Below, one piece after another: positions 1 to 12,200 of a stretch of DNA of 64,000 nucleotides. A program made the translations under genes and the position numbers. The stretch lies in NCBI RefSeq assembly GCF_039555335.1, contig NC_092637.1:42238990-42302989 (forward strand). Direction: 5' to 3'. The notes beneath the pieces were generated by a model, which was not told the origin of the DNA, did no database searches, and saw only the letters and a list, made by a program, of their open reading frames with translations. Positions within the stretch are counted from its first letter, which is position 1; each line of letters opens with the position of its first letter. The stretch comes from Amphiura filiformis. Lineage: Eukaryota; Echinodermata; Ophiuroidea; Amphilepidida; Amphiuridae.

Positions 1-230
1 TCTATGCAAAATACCAAAGAAACAAATGCAATTGTCAGAAGTTTGTTTAAAGGTTACAAAGTAGAACTGGCGGTACAAATCGTTATTCTTATGTTGTTTG
101 TTTATTTTTGTTGTTTTCTTTTAATGACAAGGCTAATCAAGGCAAGCAGTTATCTATTGGGCAATGCTGACAGGTTGGCGCCAAGATAGCGGTTTACCTC
201 ACACTTGCAGCTCTGTATATCCTGGTTATA
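1..230. repeat. Partial further copy of the EGF-unit intron
   Basis: Bases 1 to about 230 match 1050-1265 and 2755-2975, the intron just upstream (in the minus sense) of the EGF exons at 1.05 and 2.75 kb. A third copy of the tandem EGF unit therefore continues left of the window. The match stops near 230. From there to about 877 there is AT-rich intron in which I see nothing. Confidence 0.8.
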
Positions 231-3200
231 CTTTTTTTTTCATGTTTCTTTTTCTAAAATCGACATTATATACTATTATTATATTTCCAATAAAACTATT
301 TCTCGCAAGGAACGTAAGTCATCGTGTTTCAATGATAATTGTGTAAAAAGTCTTATGGAACTACGACGCGATGAATTATATGCTCTCAAGTCAGTATTTC
401 GGTAAGGGTAAACTTTGCATCCATCCAATTTCATTATAGGTCTACATGATATAGGCTGACATTTAGATTTTCTGAATTGAGTATACTATGCTCCAATTCA
501 GAGGAGGCTTAAAGGCGTTCCTACAATGCACTATGATTGGGAAATTTGATCAATATAACCTAATCTTAAAGGCAAAGTCCCCATTACCACACACACAAAA
601 TGGTAATTTTAAAATTGCAACGAGCTAATAAGACTTATCAAATTAAATTGGATTTTCTTATAGAAAACATTCTTAATGTCCCACTGCATAAATTTTATTC
701 ATAAGTCTCAATGTTTTAAATGTTAAATAAAAGGATGAAAACGCCAGATATTTACACACAGTCCCAATGCAAGGTATGGTCCACTGTGCCACACGTGTAC
801 AAAAGCCAGACATACCAATGTCAGAAACCCCATTGGGTTATGGGAATGTCTTTATACATCCTCTGGCTCCGATTTCTATGAAGCACGCACATAATATCTT
901 AGCTAATACCATAAGTTAAAATATACCTGCGCATGTTACTCCGTCTCCATTATAACCGCCATTACATGCACATGTGAAAGAGCCAGCGGTATTGGTACAA
1001 GTAGCAGTATCATGACAGTTGCGTGTACCGTCGGTACACTCGTCATTGTCTATGCAAAATACCAAAGAAACAAATGCAATTGTCAGAAGTTTGTTTAAAG
1101 ATTACAAAGTAGAACTGGCAGTACAAATCGTTATTGTTTGTTTATTTTTGTTGTTTTCTTTTAATGTCAAGGCTAATCAAGGCAAGCAGTTATCTATTGG
1201 GTAATGCTGACAGGTTGGCGCCAAGATAGCGGTTACCTTACACTTGAAGCTCTGTATATCCTGGTTGAAAACATGGCATTCTATATGCCGGCTGAATATG
1301 GGAGAAATGATCTCTTGTGAAAGTTAACTGTAAAATTTCACAGAAAGGTTACAGGAGCACCGAAGGTGTGCATCAACTGTATGACGCTCTTGTAGTACCA
1401 GGGGGCAGTAGCTGGCCTAACAAATATAGTGCTTAACTAACCATAGAACATCCGACAGCAAATGATGCTTTATTTAATATGGAACATTGAACCGGAGGCT
1501 GGAATCAAATGTTTTATTCCAAAATGTATAAAATAATATTCATCATTTTCAAGAAACTTAAAAAATTACACCATAACCACCACAAAAGGGCTCCGATTCA
1601 ATGTCCTCCTCATCCGGTATTTGTTCAGAAAAGCAAAAATAATTAGTAATGTCTCACAGGGGCATAGCAAGCGGGTGGACAGGGTGGACGAAGTCCAGGA
1701 CCACGGGAGTCAGGGGCCCCGAACAAAAGCAAAAATGAAATACGGGTGGTGATAAAGGAGATGTTAAAAGGGTCCAGTACTGCTCCTTGACCATGGGTCC
1801 CCGAAGCTCTTGCTACACCCCTAGTGTCTCACCTGTGCATGTTTGTCCGTTCCCTGTGTACCCCGCGTTACACGTACACGTAAATGACCCGACGGTATTA
1901 GCACAAACAGCATTGACGTCACAGTTATCAGTATTCAAACTACACTCATCCAAATCTAAGTCAAAAATAGTATAAAAATTTATATCCAATTCCTCCTTTT
2001 ATTCCAGTACTGCTTATAGGAAACTGTTAAATGTCAAAATGTTGTCCGTGCATTGCGACAATACAATAAGCTTATATAATTAATTGTATATTAGTAGAAC
2101 ATTCATCTATATCTGTCAAAATGAAATTTCGGGGGCGAAAAAGAACACAAACTGCAGTTGCTTCATACAATATATTTATCTATTTTTATTTTTTCAGAGA
2201 TTGTGCATGTCTTCGAGCTTAAAAAGCTTTACGATGTGGGCGCGTAGCGCGCAAAGATTTTGTATTTTACGCTATTTTCGCCCATGATTGGGATGAACCA
2301 GGCTTTATTGTGACAATGTGCGCGCGCAGTGAGCAAAAAGTTTGTATTTTACACTATTTTGACCCATGATCGGGGTGAATTTTGGTGGAAAAGGGGCTCC
2401 TTGCCTCCTTTTCGTTTCCTTTGTACTCCAGATTTTCTTTCATTTTTGTCAGAGGGCACTTTTTTCTTTCATTTTTGTCAGAGGGCACTCTGCCCTCATG
2501 CCCCCGGGCTACGCTACTGCTGCTGATAATTCAACAAGAACTGCAACACTGTCTTTAAAAATCAATCGTGATTTTTAAATGTATGAAGCACGCACATAAT
2601 AGCTTTGCTAATACCATAAGTTAAAATATACCTGCGCATGTTACTCCGTCTCCATTATAACCGTCATTACATGCACATGTGAAAGAGCCAGCGGTATTGG
2701 TACAAGTAGCAGTATCATGACAGTTGCGTGTACCATCGGAACACTCATCATTATCTATGCAAAATGTCAAAGAAACAAATGCAATTACCAGAAGTTTGTT
2801 TAAAGATTACAAAGCAGAACTGGCGTTACAAATCTTTATTCTTATGTTGGTTGTTGTTTTTATTGTTTCTTTAATGTCAAGGCTAATCAAGGCAAGCAGT
2901 TATCTATTTGGTAATGCTGACAGGTTGGCGCCAAGATAGCGGTTTACCTCACACTTGCAGCTCTGTATATCCTGGTTGAAAACACGGCATTCCATATACC
3001 GGCTGAATATGGGAGAAATGATCTCTTGTGAAAGTTTATATGGGAAATTTCACAGCAAGGTTACAGGAGCGCCGAAGGTGTGCATCAAGTGTATCACGCT
3101 CTTGTAGCACCAGGGGGCAGTAGCTGGCCTAACAAATATAGTGCTTAACTAGCCACAGAAGCAAATGGTACTTTATTTAATATGGAACATTGAACCGGAG

Positions 3201-6200
3201 GCTGGAATCAAGTGTATTATTCCAAAATGTATAAAATAATATTCATCATTTTCAAGAAACCTAAAAAATTACACCATAACCACCACAAAAGGGCTCCGAT
3301 TTAATGTCCTCCTCATCAGAAAAGCAAAAATAATTAGTAGTGTCTCACAGGGGCATAGCAAGCGGGTGGACAGGGTGGACGAAGTCCAGGGACCCCGGGA
3401 GTCGGAGGCCCCGAACAAAAACAAAAATGAAATACGGGTGATAAAGGAGATGTTAAAAGGGTCCAGTACTGCTCCTTGACCATGGGTCCCCGAAGCTCTT
3501 GCTACACCCCTAGTGTCTCACCTGTGCATGTTTGTCCGTTCCCTAGGTACCCCGCGTTACACGTACATGTAAATGACCCGACGGTATTAGCACAAACAGC
3601 ATTGACGTCACAGTTATCAGTATTCAAACTACACTCGTCCCAATCTAAGTCAAAAATAGTATACAAATTTATATCCAATTCCTCCTTTTTATGTAGTATG
3701 CTTTTTTATTCAAGTACTGCTTATAGGAAACATGTCAAAATGTTGTCCGTGCATTACGACAACACATAAACTTATATAATTATTCGTGTATTAGTAGAAC
3801 ATTCGTCTATATCTGTCAAAATGAAATTTCGGGGGCGAAAAAGAACACAAACTGCAGTTGCTTCATACAATATATTTATCTGTTTTTATTTTTTCAGAAA
3901 CTGTGCATGTCTTCGAGCTTAAAAAGCTTTACGATGTGGTCGCGTAGCGCGCAAAGATTTGGTATTTTACGCTATTTTCGCCCATGATTGGGATGAACAG
4001 GGCTTTATTGTGACAATGTGCGCGCGCAGTGAGTAAAAAGTTTGTATTTTACACTATTTTGACCCATGATCGGGGTGGTTATTGGTGGAAAAGGAGCTCC
4101 TTGCCTCCTTTTCTTTTCCTTTGCCCTTAAGATTTTCTCTTTCATTTTTGTCGGAGGGGCACTTTTTTCTTTCATTTTTTTTTCGGGGGCACTCTGCCCT
4201 CATGCCCCCTGGCTACGCTACTGCTGCTGATAACAAGAACTGTCTTTAAAAATCATTCGTGATGTTGCGAGGTAGAAGCAGAGCCCGTACCGAAACATGT
4301 CTTACCTGTGCATGAGACACCGTCACCCTGATATCCAATTATACAGGCACATGAATAGGTACCAATGGTGTTACTGCATGTTGCCATTGAATGACAATTG
4401 TCCGTATTAGAAGCACATTCATCGGTATCTAAAAGATATGAAACAATGGTAATCGCAATTGCTTATCCATACATTTAGTCAAAATGCAATTTGTGACTAT
4501 TTTTGTTTGATGATCAACCCGCAATTGCTTTGTGGTGCGGTGTGTTGCCGATATATCGATTACTCTTTGTCGCAACTCAATGCAACTCGTTGCATTTCCA
4601 AGTTAAAATGTATTTAACTTTATTGTGATACCGCAATGCAGTATTTTGCAGTACGATGCAGTTCGACAACGTACCGCACCGCAAAACAATAATGCGGCAT
4701 AGTATGAACAGACCTTTACGAATATACGGGTTGTATCAAAGTGATTGTTCTCGACACAAGAATTTCGATTTCGTTATTCGGAATATTTATCATACCGATA
4801 GAAAATAGCAAATTATCTGCTGATTTCGTTGGATTTTCTTCGTTGCATTTTGGAAATACGGTATTGTCTTTTTAAAGTAAGAGGTTCATTTCACAAAAAG
4901 CACAAACTAAATCAGTGCTGCAAGATTTATATATTACACGAATGCCACCAGAACGGTAATTTCGTCTGTGCTTTGTACTCACAATTTGGTCTTAAATTGT
5001 TCAAACAATTTACGGAAATGTAGAAGAACCATCATGTTTGATCACATTGCCGAATAGCACCCAAAAATAAAACAGTCCGCGTCCGTGTCCCTTTGTATTA
5101 TTATGTCTACCATTTAATTTTCAGCATGTTAGATAAGGACGGTATATAATAATACGTTACTCGACATTATGCATAAATCACGTGACGGAATACCGAGACT
5201 CTCAAATCGGATCATTGAGCAACCCTTACCTGTACATGTGATTCCATCACCTTGGAAACCATCTATACATGACATGATACATGAAAAGGCACCAACGAGA
5301 TTTGTACATGTTGCCATGGTATGACAATTGTCCGTGCTAGTAACACATTCATATCACTGATAGCCAGAATGGAGTCAAGTGACTCTATAAGTGGAGTAAA
5401 CTAGCACTGACTCTCCAAAGGAGTCACCTGATTATCACAGGAGAGTCAGTTGACTCTACCTGTGGGGTCAATTGACTCTACATTCAGAGTCGTCGACGGA
5501 GTCAAGAAATTTATGACTCTTCAAGGGAGTCAGACTCTGTAATTGCTTGGCTCTTGACACCATGGAATGTATATTCTCCCATTCCAAGAGGAGGGTGGTC
5601 AAACTAAATTTTCTCAATCGTGTCATCTGACAATCGCCTATTCCGGTAGGTCTTTACTTTGAATTTTTATCTTGATATACATATCTACTCTCTGCATCTA
5701 TGTTTATCATTATTTTGTCTTTTTCTCGGACTGTCGGAGTGACCCTGTAATGGAGTCAGGGTAAATCTATTAATGGAGTCTGGGTTACTCTAGGAGCAGA
5801 GCCCAGCCTCTACGCGACTCTATGTCTAAAATGACTCTATATTGGGACTCAAATGACTCCTTTTTGAGTCATCAACAGTGACTCTTCAAGCGAGTCAAAT
5901 GACCCCCAATATGGAGTCATTTTAGACATAGAATCGCAGAGTGGCTGGACTCTGCTTTTAGAGTCACCTAGACTCCAGTTTGGCTTTCAGTGATCTATGA
6001 CTGAAATATAAAAATTCATACATCAAATGTATGTTACAGTTTTATACTGCTATACAGCACTCCATCAGACTGGCAACCCAGCAAACACAAAATGTTTCAC
6101 AGAAAACGTTTAAATGTCGGGTTATATAAGGGTATAAAAACGTATTGATAACATTCCAAAAACATTCTTGAAAACTTGATACAAAATATTCTAAACAGAA

Positions 6201-9200
6201 TGTTATTTTGGGGTTGAAAAAATATTTTGCGAAAAATGTTTGCCCAAAATATAATGTTTTTAAAACGTTTTCACGACCTTTATATAACCCGACATTTAAA
6301 TGTTATTAAAACGTTTTGACAAAAAAAAAACATTTAAAGAACATTTCTGTGTTTGCTGGGAACATTGCTTCTTTTTCTTTAGTGAAGTTGCTACCGTTGG
6401 CGGCGCTAGAAGCTGAACGAAAATAGTCGAAAAGAAATAGTTCCCTTCATCTCTGTTCATGGTGTTTTGCCCTAGGCTTGATCCACCAGTACTCGAATAC
6501 TCACGCACGGCCGCTCCACTGTGCTGTATGACGGATTGTGGGTAAAAAAGGCGCCGCCATTAGAGGCCAGAAGGATTCAGGCTAGTTTTGCCCTCGTCTC
6601 CTGATCCAAATTGTCTCTCTAATCTGTTTTGATCCTGATGGTCTTTATCTGATAGTAGCGTCCTCCCAGCCTATGACTTTGTTGTTTTACGCAGCGTGGT
6701 GGTCTGTGAGGCATTTGATTGTCAATATTGATAGTTTCACTTCATGGTGTATGCTGATACATTGTATTATTTTGCTTGACACGGGCGGTGAAATGTTGCA
6801 TTTTAGTCAAATGTAACCGAATGGTTCTTTTCGTTATTGAGAAACAACAAAAACTGACTTACTATCACAATTGACACCAGCGTCCTCATGATGCCCACAG
6901 TTACTCATACCCCAACCAATATGGCTACATGCTCCTAAAGAACTCTCTGACCCAGTGCAGGTCACATCATCAAGCCAAATCATACCGGATCCTTGACCGT
7001 ATTCTGCTTCCTGATATGCTTGAGCAACACCAGAATTGGTATATCCTAATTGTCGGCACACAACTTGAGCGTCTTGATCATCCCACGAATCATCACAAAT
7101 CGTCCCCCACTGGTAGTTATGGTATATTTCAACACGACCCTCCCATGGATGTGGTCCTCCTATAAGCCGAATATCTGCAGTAAAAAGGGATATGATTTTA
7201 ACGAATAGATTTACCATGTTTACTGGGAGAGAAAAGAAGTAGAGAGAGGCTTTAAAGAAAAACATTCTGAAACAGTAATGAATTTATCATGACACACATT
7301 CGGTAACAATAATAAGCAATGGCTAATCCCGTTATTTATTTGTCATAATTCAGTATTGACATTGGAGATGTAATAAAAACCAGAAAATCGTTTAAAGGAA
7401 ATGAAGAACATCGTTGCAACTATATGTATAAAAGCATAATTATTGATGTCTTAAAAAAATAATAAAAATGCCACTTTGTCATGCTTGTGCGCACTTTGAC
7501 ATTGTCAAATTAGTTGAATTAATTAGTTTCTGATTTTGTTTACTGACGTATTTTTGTGATGTGGATCATGTGGTAAATGTAATTAGCCACAACATTTCGT
7601 TAAAGAAGCCCCGTCAGAGCAGTTCTTCTGGGTGAACCAAACCTGTCTGGTTATCAAATTAATCAATGACAAAGGTGTATTTGAATTAGACAGGTGCTAA
7701 GTGATTTTTAATGCTATTGCATCAATTAGCACGTGTCAAATTCAGAGATAACCTAATCATTGATTTCAGTTCAGTTCAGTTTTATTTCATCAAATTCATC
7801 CATTAAATAAATAAATACAATATAAAAAAGCTTTTACAAACATCGTATAATATGGTGAAATGATGAGGATGCCACTGAACGCAGAGCGTGTTGTTGTGGC
7901 ACCCTTTACAGAAGTTAGTATTAAATAATTATGATAAACTTTAGACTTTAAATTTTAGAATAATAATAAATACAATAGCAAGATATATGCCTTGTGGGTT
8001 AGGTATAAACTAATTATCACAAGAGCTGTGCTTTCAATTATAAATCAATGAGTAGTGATGGTGAAAATAACAACCAAACCTACACAGTAGGTGTAAAAGG
8101 GTTGTAAAATCCCATTATAATATAAAACAGTTCAGGCATGGCATAAGTATTACGGTACAATAATAACAAAAATGTAAAAATTAGCCCGGGTGAAAGCATA
8201 AGCACATGATTGCACGTGCACTTGCAACGAGTCTATATAATGAGCTAAGTTATAACTTACATAGCAGGTAACTATATATTTAATGCAATATTTTGTAAAT
8301 TAAATCTACATATTTAATGGAACGATAAATTAACATGGTAAATGGTGTATAGTTCTGCAGAGCAAGAACAATGAAATGCAAAAGTGATAATCTGTATACA
8401 AGGCAAAGCGAGCTAACAAAATTTATCAAATAGCTTATTTTTAATATAACAAAGTAATAATAATAATAACTAAAGACTGGAACAATACAAACAGACAGAC
8501 AAACGGGTCCGATTTGTTGTGGAACATATATACTGAATTAATTTTATGCAAGTAGATCCTGAAAAATGAGAAGGAAAAAACCAAACAAAAACAACAACTG
8601 CAGGTGTAGGCTAATCAGTGTTGTACATATGTGCTGATGAGGATTTTTTTAGAGTTGGATTTGAAAGATGGCACTGAACTACAAGATTTGATAGACTGGG
8701 GAAGTGAGTTCCAATAAAGGGCTCCTTGAATACTAATTATATTATCAGCCAATTTGGTATTGGACATTTTAACGTGGAAATCATTGGCTTGCCTAGTATG
8801 GTGATGGTGAATACTTTTGTTAGTTCTAAAAAACGCCTTAATGGACAAATCTTTTGGGAGGAGATTGTGGTGGTATTGGAACATAAATGTTCCGAGTTGA
8901 TGGAAATAAATATCTTGCACCTTAAGAGTATTGAGTTGTTTAAAAAGCGGGTCTGTATGGGCAAGCCAAAGAGAGTTGGTGCATGTCCGAATAATTCTTT
9001 TTTGTATAAGGAATAATGAATTTATATGGGAATTATTTTTGTCAGCCCAGATAATGTTGCAGTAGGATAAGTAGGGGAGAGCAAAGGTGTTATAAAGTGT
9101 ATGTAATGATTCCTGAGGTAGATAGGGGCGAACCTTACGGATAATACCATTATATTTAGAGACCATTTTGGATACATTGGAAGTGTGAGATTTCCATGAA

Positions 9201-12200
9201 ACATCGTCATCAATTAATATGCCTAGAAATTTAGTTGTGTGAACTTTGTCTAAAATATGATTATCTATGAGAATTTTAATATCTTTGTTATGAATATTAC
9301 TGTATTTATTTTTGAAAACCATGAAATTAGTTTTTTTGATATTTAAGGAAAGTTTATTTAGTTTAAACCAGTTCGAAATGGTTACTAGTTCATTGTTAAC
9401 TAGAGTTTCAAGGGAGTTTTGATCTTTATGTGAAAAAAGAATATTGGTGTCATCGGCAAATATGACGAAGTCCGCATTGTTGGAACAAAGAGGAAGGTCA
9501 TTAATATAAATTAAAAACAAAAGTGGGCCCAATATCGATCCCTGTGGTACACCACATGTGACAGATGTCATATCAGAGGAAATCTGATTGAAAACTACAT
9601 ATTGTTTTCTGTTATTAAGATAGCTGCGTATCCAATTATTAGCAGTGCCTCTAATACCATAAGTGTCAAGTTTATTTAAGAGAATTTCATGGTTAAGTGT
9701 ATCGAAGGCTTTGCTAAGGTCTAGGAAAATACCAACTGTATGGAGCCTATTATCAAGATAATTGGTAATTTTGGTGTAGAGTTCGTTGATAGCCATGTAG
9801 GTGGAACGTTTTGTCTGAAACCAAATTGTTTGGGACTAAGGATATTGTGAAATGAAATGAAGTCATAAATTCGGTTATATGTAACCTTTTCAAGTAGTTT
9901 AGAAATAGCTGGAAGAATTGAGATGGGTCTGTAATTTGAAAAGTCATGGGAGTCCCCTGACTTGAAAATTGGAGTTACTTTGGCAATTTTTAGTTTGTCA
10001 GGAACAATGCCGTTTTTGATTGAAGAGTTAAAGATATGACAGAGGACCTTGCTGATATTATTAATAATTGATTTTAATAGAATAGTGCTGACGCCGTCCA
10101 CACCCGAACTATGACTAGCGTTTAATTTTGCACATAATTTAGTTAGTTCATCTGGTGTTGTTGGAGATAGAAAAATGCTGTTCATTATGGAAGGCGTGGA
10201 TCGAGCCTGAAAATCCCTGTCAGGAGATGGAATTTTATCAGCAAGGTTAGTTCCAATGTTGGTGAAGAACTCGTTGAATTTGGTGGCAATTTCATGTGGA
10301 TTAGTGATTTTGGCACCAGAGCTATCAGTGAAAAAATCAGGGAGTTTAGAATGTTTGTTTCTCCCAAGTAGACTGTTCAAAGTAGACCACATCTTTTTCA
10401 TGTTATTATTATGGAGCTCAATTTCTTTGGTGAAAAATGATCTTTTGGCAATTCGGAGGAGACTATTAAGGTGGTTCCTATATTTAGTATATTTAGTTTT
10501 ATTATCATCAGTGGGTTTAGATATAAATTTTTTGTATAATTTATCTTTAGTTTTAATAGATTGTATCAGGCCTTTTGTGACCCAGGGCTTTTTTGGATTA
10601 TTACGGTTGTTAGATTTAATGTTTTTCATAGGACAATGAATATCGAGTAAAGTAAGTAATTTATCATTAAACATATTGTAAGCTACCTCAGGGTCATCAG
10701 TATCATACACAAGATGCCAGTTAGTTAGAGAAAGGGCGTTATTGAGGCCTTTGATGTTATTAGGCTTGAGTTGCCTGACTCGTTTGACAGTTGGTTTGGG
10801 TGGCGAATTGAACCTGGCGCCCTTTGAAATAGTGAAGATTGGGAAGTGATCAGTGAGATCTGTAATAGTGATGCCAGACTTATGTTTACTTGAGACATCG
10901 TTGGTGAATATATTGTCGATTAATGAGTAAGAAATCACGCCATGCCGATTGCGAACCACACGGGTTGGACGATCAATACATGGGAAAAAATCATGCGAAA
11001 AGATCAAGTTGACAAATTGGTTGGATTTTGAACATTGATCGTATTTTAAGAGATCGATGTTGAAATCTCCTAAAAGATAACATTTTTTCTTTTCTCTGGC
11101 GATAATGTCCAAAGTTTTAGAAAGTTGGTTCCTAAAATCGTCAAAAATCACATATTCTGGCTTGTAAATGATACCAACGATAGTGTTTTGTGACTTGTGA
11201 TTTATCTCGACGAACACTGTGTCGCAATGACTACACTCAAGTTTAAGATCATTTCTTTCTCGAAAATTTATGTTTGGATTTATGTAAAGCGACGTTCCAC
11301 CTCCTTGTCTTTCCTGCCTCATGCAGTTTACAGATGAATAATTAGTCAAGTCGACTAAGTCGGCTTCATGTTGATCATTAAACCATGTCTCACTGAAGCC
11401 GTAAATATCAAAGTGATGATCAAAGATGGAGAGATAATTTGAAAAATCATTTGCATGTTTATTGAGGCTCCTGGTGTTAAGATGCAGGATTGAGAGGTTA
11501 CTGGTGCTAAAATCGGTTGCGTCAGGCAAATCATCACCACCTAGATAATTGCAGCTATTGATTTTTTCATAGCTAAGATTCTGAGAGTCATCAAAAAAAT
11601 CATTATGTGAATTAAGTGAACAGTTGAATGAAAATGGATCAAATTTGATATCAGGGATGAAATCGGACATAGAACATAAAACAATTAACAACAATAAAAA
11701 AAAAAAAAAAAAGTTATGTAAAATACAAAAATAATCACTTAGTTAAGAAGTGATCAATTCAAATTAAATAAACTTAATAAATATTGACAAGTACATAAAC
11801 CATAATAGTAGTGTTCATCAGAGCAAAACAGTGAAGCAATTATGGAACACAAAAGAATAGTGATACATTAAAAGGCTGGTATTCAGGTAGTCATGCATGG
11901 ATCGATGGAGCGTCACAGAGGTATGACGGAGCAACGTTGACCAGTTCAATCGACCATGTACAACTAGTACTAACATAGCCGTTAGAGGAATAAGTGGTAG
12001 TAATAATGTACTTGGAGCACATCAACTATTAGATAATCAACCACATCAAGTACAGCAATTTGGACGCCTAAATGACATAATGTGTGAGTAACAAGATTTG
12101 TAAGCATAAGTGTTTCAAAACAAGGAAGTTACATGCAACTATTAACTAGGCAGTTTTAATAGTTGATAGAATTGTGAGTGATAAGTTGAAAAAGGGAAGT

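Larger units (their letters stand above)
878..2577. repeat. Tandem segmental duplication, unit A (about 1.7 kb)
   Basis: This unit and 2582-4262 are near-identical copies in direct orientation. Each holds the same parts in the same order: an EGF exon, an intron, a small hAT-type MITE, a second EGF exon and a hAT-derived tail that ends at a CTACGCTACTG terminus. Matching exon starts lie 1705 bases apart (927 and 2632) and 1689 bases apart (1833 and 3522). Differences are scattered substitutions and short indels, so the duplication is fairly recent. Confidence 0.9.
2582..4262. repeat. Tandem segmental duplication, unit B
   Basis: Second copy of the unit at 878-2577, with the same two EGF exons, the same MITE (3348-3512) and the same hAT-like tail (about 3840-4226). 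It carries small deletions relative to unit A, for example in the tail and near 3310. Confidence 0.9.

Noticed and set aside
6929..7165. Plus-strand frame of 78 codons
   Set aside because: Antisense shadow of the SRCR exon.
10256..10639. Plus-strand frame of 127 codons
   Set aside because: Antisense to the LINE endonuclease/RT frame.
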